This document shows, piece by piece, positions 1 through 4,886 of a DNA stretch of 9,335 nt. The notes beneath the pieces were generated by a model. That model was not told the DNA's origin and did not search any database. It saw only the letters and a list, made by a program, of their open reading frames with translations. The stretch comes from Gemmatimonadota bacterium (lineage in GTDB: Bacteria; Gemmatimonadota; Gemmatimonadetes; Longimicrobiales; Gaopeijiaceae): NCBI GenBank assembly GCA_007127575.1, contig SKZC01000245.1:1-9335 (forward strand). The letters run 5' to 3'. Numbering within the stretch: the first letter of the stretch is position 1; each line of letters starts with the position of its first letter. The position numbers and the translations under genes were made by a program.

Positions 1-105
1 CCGTCCCGCCGGCACCATGGCATCCAGGAACGGCAGCGCCACCGCCGCTCCCATCCCCCTCAGGAACGTCCGACGCGCTATATGCTTCCCCGTGATGAAC
101 TCCAT
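1..105 (-). CDS. DUF1552 family Tat-exported protein, N-terminal fragment (gene continues past left edge)
   Basis: Reading the minus strand from the ATG at 105-103 gives 35 uninterrupted codons to the window edge, beginning MEFITGKHIARRTFLRG. It has a twin-arginine signal: RRTFLRG at residues 11-17, then a hydrophobic segment (GAAVALPFLDAM). This N-terminus, with RRTFLRGMGA followed by ALPFLDAM, is characteristic of DUF1552 proteins. These are exported proteins of unknown function, common in Gemmatimonadota, Acidobacteriota, Planctomycetota and Myxococcota. In such genomes they often sit beside large exported haem proteins of the DUF1592/DUF1588 group, but no such neighbour is visible here. 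The start is supported by AGGAG at 113-117, seven bases upstream. The family call is recognition from the signal region only, since the body of the protein is outside the window. Confidence 0.78.
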   Translation of the reverse strand, partial: MEFITGKHIARRTFLRGMGAAVALPFLDAMVPAGR

Positions 106-112
106 GGCTCTT

Positions 113-117
113 CTCCT
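113..117 (-). promoter_or_regulatory. Shine-Dalgarno site of the DUF1552 gene
   Basis: The minus strand reads AGGAG here, seven bases before the ATG at 105. This fixes the start of the fragmentary minus-strand gene. Confidence 0.75.
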
Positions 118-558
118 TTCCAGGCTCGGCACCCCTCAGCCTCCGGACGGCGGTCACCCGTCCCGGGGCGAGGGACCTCAGGTCGACGGCCCTGCCGGGC
201 CTGAGACGAAAGATGCCACCGGGGACGCCGTCCCGAAGTGGCGCACAGCAACGATTTCGAGGTGCCGTTCAGATAACGGCACAGGACTAACCCGCCCCCT
301 CCGGCGGGAATCCCCGCCGGAGGACAGGCCCGGTCCGCACCGCTTGCCCTGTTGAACGCACGTCATACGCAGATCCCCCAAGTCCTGCTCAAGCCAAGAG
401 CTGCAGGGCCTGGCCAGGCCTGCGAAACCGCTCGGACCACCACGCACCCGAGGTGCGGGCTCACGGAAGCTCCCGAGAATGACCCAATCGAATATAGCAA
501 AAGCTGGATGGGGGGCACAGACATTCGCCCATGCCCCTTTCCGGAATTCGTGGACCCT
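118..558. other. Gene-poor stretch with GC hairpins between the DUF1552 start and the hydrolase remnant
   Basis: No convincing coding region is seen on either strand; the open frames here are Arg/Pro-rich and lack recognisable domains. Visible structure: an 8-bp stem, 262-269 with 275-282 (loop CAGAT); an 11-bp stem, 298-308 with 313-323 (loop AATC); a perfect 14-base palindrome at 407-420, which extends to a longer imperfect hairpin over 403-423; and a small hairpin, 443-447 with 453-457. A locally AT-rich patch lies near 486-503. The first two hairpins would be in the 5' leader or promoter region of the DUF1552 gene. Alternatively the 298-323 stem could end minus-strand transcription coming from the hydrolase remnant. 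No promoter boxes could be assigned with confidence. Confidence 0.5.
298..323 (-). terminator. Perfect 11-bp GC hairpin, terminator-like, no T-run
   Basis: CCTCCGGCGGG at 298-308 pairs without mismatch with CCCGCCGGAGG at 313-323 around a four-base loop. A second hairpin (262-282) lies 15 bases away. There is no poly-T on either side, so intrinsic termination in the classical sense is not shown. Strand is assigned only because both flanking genes are on the minus strand. Confidence 0.35.
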
Positions 559-903
559 TCACGGATCCAAATCTCCATCCAGCTCCCGGAATACCTGACG
601 CACGGCAATGGGCCCCTGACTGGCACGCAGGCTCCACTCCTCCAGAGGGCCGAAGTCCACCTCCTCCACCGCCTGCTCTACGGGCACGCCGCGCTCATGG
701 AGGCCCCGGACGTGGGCGATGACCTCTTCCACCGCCTGAATGAAAACGTCCAGCTCTTCCTCGAGGGCGGGAGCGGCATCCACGAAACCGTGCCCCGGCA
801 CGTACCACTCCACGTCCATCCTCTGAGCGCGGCGGAGCATGGCCGCCCACTCCGAGGGGTAGGCGGTCCGCATTGCCGGGAAGACACGGTCGGCCGGAAG
901 GGC
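559..903 (-). pseudogene. C-terminal remnant of a metallo-beta-lactamase-fold hydrolase
   Basis: The minus frame is open from 903 down to the TGA at 561-559. It reads ...RVFPAMRTAYPSEW, then MDVEWYVPGHGFVD, followed by an acidic, helical C-terminus. VPGHG, preceded by a W-x(n)-L-R-R-A helix and followed by a long amphipathic helix, is the standard end of MBL-fold hydrolases; the His of PGHG is the late conserved histidine. Upstream, the frame meets a TAG at 906-904, and no frame beyond it encodes the HxHxDH metal-binding motif. About two thirds of a normal domain is therefore missing. Residues before the ATG at 873 still look homologous, so that ATG is probably internal rather than a real start. 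A short protein of 104 residues could be made from it but would lack the active site. The family call is firm and the pseudogene call is likely. Confidence 0.72.
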
Positions 904-1106
904 CTACGCCCTCGGACACCGGAACGCAGTCCTCCGGGAAAGCTGACGGGAGGGCGCATGTGCCGAGAACGGCCCGGAGGCTGGAACGGGGGAGCGCGAA
1001 GCGGGGTACGGGTTTTCACTCGGACCGGCCAAAAGGGTGGAGGGTGACCGCGGTTCGGGGCCGACAAACGAGGTCACGATCGCATGATCGCCGTGAGGAG
1101 CAAGAG
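904..1106 (+). other. Structured leader/promoter region of the first DUF4168 gene
   Basis: This stretch holds no credible gene. It contains a perfect 8-bp inverted repeat (CCTCCGGG 931-938 with CCCGGAGG 973-980) enclosing a smaller imperfect hairpin. A second inverted repeat pairs GTGACC 1044-1049 with GGTCAC 1072-1077. A compact palindromic hairpin, CGATC 1077-1081 with GATCG 1086-1090, ends four bases before the ribosome binding site. These could form the 5' leader of the downstream gene or serve as operator sites. It also covers the point where the hydrolase homology stops. No sigma-70-like promoter boxes are convincing. Confidence 0.4.
1095..1100 (+). promoter_or_regulatory. Shine-Dalgarno site of DUF4168 copy 1
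   Basis: GAGGAG lies six bases before the ATG at 1107. It selects this ATG, which starts a normal signal peptide, over upstream in-frame starts as far as 873. Confidence 0.75.
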
Positions 1107-1505
1107 ATGAAGAGTCGTACATTGAAGGGTTCCTGGATCGCTATTGCCGCCTTGTTCGTGGCCTTCCCCGCGTTCGCCGCCCCCGAAGGCGTCCACGCTC
1201 AACAGGCCCAGGAAGAAGTGGAGATCCCCGAGTTCTCCGATGAGATGCTGGAAGTGCTCACTCAGGCTCACCTCGAGATCGAAGAGATCCGCGACCAGCT
1301 CCATGAGGACATGGCGGAGTGGCACGACAACACCCGCCGCCAGGAGGTCCGGGCGGAGGCTGATGAGAGGCTCGCGGCGGTCCTGGAGGAGCACGGCATC
1401 ACGGAAGAAGAGTACGAGCTCTTCATCTATGCCATCAGCATCGACGCCGAGCGACGGGAGGCCTACGAGCGGGTTCGGGAGGAGATCGACGGGGACGAAC
1501 GTTGA
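1107..1505 (+). CDS. Secreted DUF4168-like protein, copy 1
   Basis: A 132-residue protein. Residues 1-32 are a signal peptide: basic start MKSR, hydrophobic core IAIAALFVAFPAFA, probable cleavage near VHA-Q at 31-32. The mature part (about 40-127) is acidic and helical. It has the pattern of DUF4168: a 'FSDEMLEVLTQAHLEIEEIRD' type opening helix, a middle helix, then LAAVLEEHGITEEEYELF, matching the family's 'ahGLt-eeYn' segment. The function of DUF4168 is unknown; the protein should be periplasmic or exported. The FmdB-like gene starts 22 bases after its stop, suggesting a transcriptional unit. A diverged second copy lies at 2687-3088: residues 63-82 here match the second copy at 18 of 20 positions (DQLHED-A-WHDNTRRQEVR). 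The secretion call is strong; the DUF4168 call comes from pattern recognition and is fairly confident. Confidence 0.78.
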   Translation: MKSRTLKGSWIAIAALFVAFPAFAAPEGVHAQQAQEEVEIPEFSDEMLEVLTQAHLEIEEIRDQLHEDMAEWHDNTRRQEVRAEADERLAAVLEEHGITEEEYELFIYAISIDAERREAYERVREEIDGDER

Positions 1506-1527
1506 CCTTTGCACCGGAGCGCCACCG

Positions 1528-1782
1528 ATGCCCATCTTCGAGTACTCGTGCCGAAGCTGTCACGACCTCTTTGAAGTCCTGATGAAGGGGAGGCAAAGTC
1601 ATCCGGTCTGTCCAAGCTGCAGCAGTACGGACGTGGACCGACTCCTCTCCCTTCCGGGCATCCAGTCGGAGACCACCCGTGGGTTGGCCATGCGTGCCGC
1701 AACGGAGCGGGACCGGAGACACGCCCAGGATCGGATCCACGAACGGCTTCGGTACGAAGCCAGCCACGACCGGCACGGCTGA
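1528..1782 (+). CDS. FmdB-type zinc-ribbon protein, copy 1
   Basis: An 84-residue cytoplasmic protein beginning MPIFEYSCRSCHDLFEVL, the signature start of the FmdB regulatory family (MP-x-EY-x-C-x2-C...FE). Two CxxC pairs, C8/C11 and C28/C31, form a single zinc ribbon. FmdB was named from a putative regulator in formamide metabolism, but nearly all members are uncharacterised, so no specific target should be inferred. The C-terminal third is basic and charged and ends DRIHERLRYEASHDRHG, which is almost unchanged in the second copy (3115-3375). GGAG at 1516-1519 is a plausible ribosome binding site eight bases before the ATG. The gene follows the DUF4168 gene by 22 bases and is probably co-transcribed with it. 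The longer open frame upstream lies inside the DUF4168 gene and is an artefact. Confidence 0.85.
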   Translation: MPIFEYSCRSCHDLFEVLMKGRQSHPVCPSCSSTDVDRLLSLPGIQSETTRGLAMRAATERDRRHAQDRIHERLRYEASHDRHG

Positions 1783-1863
1783 GGCACCCGCCGTAGACCG
1801 GACGCAAGCGGCTCATCCCCTTCCAGGGGGTGGCCCACACACCTCAAGAATAGGAGCCTCAGT

Positions 1864-2289
1864 ATGAGACGGATCCTTCAGCGGGGACTTCCGGTGGCCC
1901 TGGCCATCGGGGGCCTCGCACTGCTGACCCAACACACGCCGGGAGTGGCCCAGGCGATGGCCCCTCCTTCCCCCATCGCGGTGGACCAGGAACTTCCGGA
2001 GGGTGTGACCCCTGAAATGGTGGCAGAGGGCGAGTTGATCTACGGCGATCAGGGCATGTGCCTCACCTGCCATGGGGCCCAGGGCGAAGGAACCCCGGTG
2101 GGGCCGAATCTCACCGACGGGGAGTGGATCCAGATCGACGGTTCGTACGAGTCCTTGGTGGACATCATCGAGAGCGGTGTGATGGAGCCCGCCGAATACG
2201 CGGGGGCCATGCTCCCTCGGGGCGGCGGCGACATCTCCGACGATGAGGTGAGGGCGGTGGCCGCGTACGTTTGGAGCATGTCGCGGTAA
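1864..2289 (+). CDS. Secreted class I cytochrome c
   Basis: A 141-residue exported mono-haem cytochrome. The signal peptide covers roughly residues 1-31: MRRILQR, a hydrophobic stretch, then GVAQA. The haem-binding CxxCH is CLTCH at 66-70, in the helix-1 context GELIYGDQGMCLTCHGAQGEG. The likely sixth ligand is Met116 in AGAMLPRGGG, and a final helix ISDDEVRAVAAYVWSM closes the fold (124-139). Its length fits a small soluble electron carrier or a subunit of a larger oxidoreductase; no oxidase or dehydrogenase partner is in the window. AGGAG at 1852-1856 lies seven bases upstream of the ATG. The gene sits between the two DUF4168/FmdB cassettes, 81 bases after the first, and is followed by a strong hairpin. 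It has no second copy here, so either the duplication excluded it or one copy was lost. Confidence 0.92.
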   Translation: MRRILQRGLPVALAIGGLALLTQHTPGVAQAMAPPSPIAVDQELPEGVTPEMVAEGELIYGDQGMCLTCHGAQGEGTPVGPNLTDGEWIQIDGSYESLVDIIESGVMEPAEYAGAMLPRGGGDISDDEVRAVAAYVWSMSR

Positions 2290-2344
2290 GCACGTCGGTC
2301 GGATGTGAAGGCTTGGGAGCCGAGGGCTCCGAGCCGGCTGAGAA

Positions 2345-2384
2345 ACCAAGAGGGGGGTGGGCTGGCGCCTACCCCCCTCTTGGT
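2345..2384 (+). terminator. 14-bp perfect hairpin after cytochrome c
   Basis: ACCAAGAGGGGGGT at 2345-2358 pairs perfectly with ACCCCCCTCTTGGT at 2371-2384 across a 12-base loop. An outer GAGCC/GGCTC pairing (2331-2335 with 2385-2389) may extend it. It begins 55 bases after the cytochrome stop codon. The only T-run (TCTTTTTA, 2416-2423) is about 30 bases further on, so this is an atypical intrinsic terminator or a 3'-end-protecting stem. Confidence 0.65.
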
Positions 2385-2499
2385 GGCTCAGGCGCGGCGC
2401 GCCGGGAAGGCGGGGTCTTTTTAGAAGGCCGTTGGAGAAGCACAGGGACCCCCGAGAAGCTACCCTTGCTCCCATCCTTGAGGGGTACGATCTTTAGGG

Positions 2500-2655
2500 T
2501 TGGACAGCGGGCTGAAATCCCGCATTGATAGGGTAAGGACCGGTGGGGCCGGTCACGTCCTGGACCGGTGTGAGCAGTGAATCGTACTGCGGCCAACATG
2601 GAAGTAGACCCGTTGCGGGCATCCTGTGGGCCGTAGACGTGGGAAATTCCCGCGC
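2500..2655 (+). other. Possible structured RNA leader upstream of DUF4168 copy 2
   Basis: Between the cytochrome hairpin and the next gene lies a stretch of nearly 300 bases without coding. Three small perfect hairpins follow one another: 2507-2511 with 2519-2523, 2538-2543 with 2549-2554, and 2574-2578 with 2586-2590. A longer pairing, GCGGG 2615-2619 with CCCGC 2649-2653, encloses the palindrome GGGAAATTCCC. The nine-base repeat GGACCGGTG occurs at 2537-2545 and 2562-2570. CCGGTC at 2549-2554 can pair with either copy, which allows two mutually exclusive folds. I do not recognise a known riboswitch class, and chance pairing in GC-rich DNA is a real alternative. Confidence 0.3.
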
Positions 2656-2686
2656 CCGACCAATCCCAATAGTGAGGATGGCAGCC

Positions 2687-3088
2687 ATGACCAAGTCCGC
2701 GTTCCCCCGTCGTCTCCTCCCGGCGCTGGTCGCCTTGCTCGCGGTATCGGTGTTTTCCCCCCCGGAGAGCCTCGAGGCTCAAGACCAGGAGGCGGAAACC
2801 GCCATCGCAGCGCCGGCCATCGACGAAGCCCAGCTCGAGACCTTCGTCCGAGTGCATCTGGCGATGAACGAGGTGCGGGATCAACTCCATGAGGACTTGG
2901 CAGCGTGGCACGACAACACGCGCCGGCAAGAGGTCCGGGAAGATGCGGACCAGCGGATCGAGGCCATCCTGGAGGAGCACGGCGTCACCGCCCGGGAGTT
3001 CGAGGAGTTCACTCAGCTCGTCAGCATCGACCAGACCTGGCGAGACGCCTTCGAAGAGACCATGGACCGGGTCGAGAGCGGAGGTTGA
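2687..3088 (+). CDS. Secreted DUF4168-like protein, copy 2
   Basis: A 133-residue exported protein paralogous to the gene at 1107-1505. The signal peptide spans residues 1-31: MTKSAFPRRLL, a hydrophobic LPALVALLAVSVF core, and cleavage near LEA-Q. The mature part keeps the DUF4168 pattern: opening helix IDEAQLETFVRVHLAMNEVRD, the strongly conserved DQLHEDLAAWHDNTRRQEVR at 65-84, then AILEEHGVTAREFEEF at 93-108. The signal peptide, the linker and the C-terminal tail have drifted from copy 1, so the core was kept under selection. The ATG at 2687 is preferred because GAGGA at 2674-2678 lies eight bases upstream; ATG 2678 is in frame but overlaps that site. The FmdB-like gene follows after 26 bases. 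Function unknown; likely periplasmic. Confidence 0.78.
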   Translation: MTKSAFPRRLLPALVALLAVSVFSPPESLEAQDQEAETAIAAPAIDEAQLETFVRVHLAMNEVRDQLHEDLAAWHDNTRRQEVREDADQRIEAILEEHGVTAREFEEFTQLVSIDQTWRDAFEETMDRVESGG

Positions 3089-3103
3089 GGAGGAGCGGTC
3101 CGT

Positions 3104-3110
3104 GAGGAGG
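3104..3110 (+). promoter_or_regulatory. Strong Shine-Dalgarno site of FmdB copy 2
   Basis: GAGGAGG lies four bases before the ATG at 3115. It is stronger than the site used by the first copy, suggesting that FmdB copy 2 is translated at a higher rate. Confidence 0.65.
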
Positions 3111-3114
3111 ATTC

Positions 3115-3375
3115 ATGCCGATACGTGAGTACCGATGCCGAAGCTGTGACCATCAGTTCGAGGTGTTGGAGAGGGGAGATGACGACGCCCCCACCGCTTG
3201 CCCCGCCTGTGAAAAGGGCAAGGTGGAGCAACTCTTCTCCGTGCCCGGAGTGCGGTCGGACGGAACCCGGGACCTGGCCATGCGAGCGGCGAAGAAGAGG
3301 GACGCCCAGCAAGCCAAGGATCGGATCCATGAGCGGCTCCGATATGAGGAGAGCCACGACCGACACGGACACTGA
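3115..3375 (+). CDS. FmdB-type zinc-ribbon protein, copy 2
   Basis: An 86-residue paralogue of the protein at 1528-1782. It begins MPIREYRCRSCDHQFEVLERG and has CxxC pairs C8/C11 and C29/C32, so the zinc ribbon is intact in both copies. The spacer between the pairs is one residue longer than in copy 1 and has changed almost completely. The charged tail DRIHERLRYEESHDRHG is identical at 16 of 17 positions. Tail conservation against linker drift implies that the tail is functional, perhaps as a partner- or nucleic-acid-binding helix (inference). The protein is cytoplasmic, while the upstream partner is exported, so the two are unlikely to touch directly. The gene is followed by a hairpin at 3450-3492 that separates it from the transporter gene. 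Confidence 0.85.
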   Translation: MPIREYRCRSCDHQFEVLERGDDDAPTACPACEKGKVEQLFSVPGVRSDGTRDLAMRAAKKRDAQQAKDRIHERLRYEESHDRHGH

Positions 3376-3449
3376 CGAACCGCTGCGGGTGCAATGGCGC
3401 CGATCCCGGTACGACGGGTGAGCGCTACCGCCTGCACCGCAGGATACAC

Positions 3450-3492
3450 GCCCCTCGACCCCCGGGGTTGAAGCCACCGGAGGTCGAGGGGC
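3450..3492 (+). terminator. 11-bp perfect hairpin after FmdB copy 2
   Basis: GCCCCTCGACC at 3450-3460 pairs perfectly with GGTCGAGGGGC at 3482-3492. The 21-base loop contains CCCCGGGG. Only a short TCTTG follows. It lies between the second cassette and the transporter gene. A second, imperfect pairing just upstream (3383-3393 with 3433-3442) makes most of 3380-3492 potentially folded RNA. Confidence 0.6.
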
Positions 3493-3561
3493 TCTTGCGT
3501 ACGGGTCCGCCGCCAGGCCGAGGCCCATAGGGTCGAATCCGCAGGTCAGGGGGGAGGGACG

Positions 3562-4878
3562 ATGGGTGAGGTCAGGTCCGAGACGCCGGGAGCCGAAATC
3601 ACGGGGTTTGGCCGCTTCTGGAAGACCTTCGGACCGGGTCTACTCTGGGCCGCAGCCGCCATCGGGGTCTCCCACCTCGTGCAGTCCACCCGAGCCGGGG
3701 GCGTCGGCGGATTCAGTCTCGTATGGATCGTCCTCCTGGCTCTGGCCATCAAATACCCGTTCTTCGAGTACGGGCCCCGGTATGCGGCAGCCACCGGTGA
3801 GAGCCTGGTGGAGGGGTATTACCGCCTGGGACGCTGGGCCGTCTGGGTCTATCTCCTCATCACATTGAGCACGGCGGTTGTGATCCAATCCGCCGTGGTG
3901 CTCTTCACCTCCTTCCTCTTCGCCCACGTCCTGGGTGTGGACTGGTCCATGGCGGTGATGGGCGGGGTGGTCATCGGCGGGTGCGGGCTCCTCCTCTGGA
4001 TCGGGCGCTTTCGAGCCCTGGACTGGACCATCAAGCTCGTACTCCTGGTGCTGGCGCTATGTACTCTCGTGGCGGCGGCCGCCACCCTTCCTCGGGTCCC
4101 GGAGGCGGAGCTCACGCCCTGGCCGCTGGCAGACGGAAGCGAGGTCATCACCTTCGCCTTCATCCTGGCTCTTGCAGGGTGGATGCCTTCGGCCCTGGAC
4201 ATTTCCGTCTGGAGCTCCCTCTGGACCCTGGCCAAAGACCGAGCTTCGGGAATCCGGGCAAGCGTGTCCGAAGCCCTGCTGGACTTCCGGATCGGCTACG
4301 TGGGTACCGGGTTGATCGCTCTGGCCTTTCTCACTCTGGGAGCCACGGTGATGCACGCCTCCGGTGAGAGCTTCAGCCCGGAGGGGGCGGCCTTCTCTCT
4401 ACAACTTGTAGACCTCTACGCCGACACCCTTGGGGGCTGGTCGCGACCCGTGATCCTGGCAGCGGTAGTGACCACGATGTTCTCCACGAGCCTCACGGTA
4501 GTGGACGCGTTCCCGCGGGCCATCGCTCGGTCCGTGCGTACGCTCCTTGAAGGCGTGAACGAGGACCCGAGGGCGCAGCGAGACCCGAAGGTTGAACAGG
4601 AGATCCGAGGGTACTGGATCACCATGGCGGTGCTGGCCGTCCTCACGGTCCTGGTCTTCACCTACTTCGTGGGGAACCTCACTACGATGGTGGACTTCGC
4701 CACCATCGTCTCCTTTCTCACGGCCCCCATCCTGGGCTACCTGAACCTGCAGGTCATCACCTCCCGCCACATCGAGGATCGGTTCAAGCCTGGCTCGGCC
4801 CTTCGGACCTTCTCATGGCTGGGTCTGGTACTTATGAGCGTGGTGGCCCTCGTCTTCATCGGAACCCTGGTGCTGTGA
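3562..4878 (+). CDS. Nramp/SLC11-related membrane transporter with non-canonical metal site
   Basis: A 438-residue protein with about eleven hydrophobic segments, a normal length for the Nramp (SLC11) family of proton-coupled divalent-metal transporters. The start of helix 1, FGPGLLWAAAAIGVSHLVQSTRAGG (22-47 region), matches the Nramp helix-1 layout. However, the canonical DPGN metal-binding turn is replaced by GVSH (35-38). In helix 6 the canonical MPH motif reads MPSALD (208-213). Both ligand-bearing turns are therefore altered, and the substrate may not be Mn or Fe. Similar GVSH-type sequences are, to my knowledge, found as a bacterial Nramp-like subgroup of unknown substrate. GGAGGG at 3553-3558 precedes the ATG by three bases, a short spacing. 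The next gene begins eight bases after the stop and is probably co-transcribed. Family call firm; substrate unknown. Confidence 0.85.
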   Translation: MGEVRSETPGAEITGFGRFWKTFGPGLLWAAAAIGVSHLVQSTRAGGVGGFSLVWIVLLALAIKYPFFEYGPRYAAATGESLVEGYYRLGRWAVWVYLLITLSTAVVIQSAVVLFTSFLFAHVLGVDWSMAVMGGVVIGGCGLLLWIGRFRALDWTIKLVLLVLALCTLVAAAATLPRVPEAELTPWPLADGSEVITFAFILALAGWMPSALDISVWSSLWTLAKDRASGIRASVSEALLDFRIGYVGTGLIALAFLTLGATVMHASGESFSPEGAAFSLQLVDLYADTLGGWSRPVILAAVVTTMFSTSLTVVDAFPRAIARSVRTLLEGVNEDPRAQRDPKVEQEIRGYWITMAVLAVLTVLVFTYFVGNLTTMVDFATIVSFLTAPILGYLNLQVITSRHIEDRFKPGSALRTFSWLGLVLMSVVALVFIGTLVL

Positions 4879-4886
4879 GCCTTGAG

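Noticed and set aside
352..1047. A 231-codon plus-strand frame
   Set aside because: It runs antisense through the metallo-beta-lactamase remnant, whose VPGHG motif is clear on the minus strand, and shows no protein family pattern.
873..1106. Upstream starts for DUF4168 copy 1
   Set aside because: The additional residues are Arg/Gly-rich, and the signal peptide with its ribosome site starts at 1107.
1813..2475. A 220-codon minus-strand frame
   Set aside because: It is antisense to the cytochrome c gene, which has a signal peptide, CxxCH and an axial Met in the plus frame.
2500..2690. Insertion-sequence end or IS110-type bridge RNA
   Set aside because: The repeats and hairpins prompted the idea, but there is no transposase, no terminal repeat pair and no target duplication.
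3376..3561. Manganese (yybP-ykoY) riboswitch before the Nramp-like gene
   Set aside because: The region is structured and the gene family fits, but I could not find the conserved loop sequences of this class.
4815..4886. Upstream ATG for the Ig/OB-like secreted protein
   Set aside because: It would overlap the transporter's last helix codons and place 24 extra residues ahead of an already long n-region, spoiling the signal peptide.
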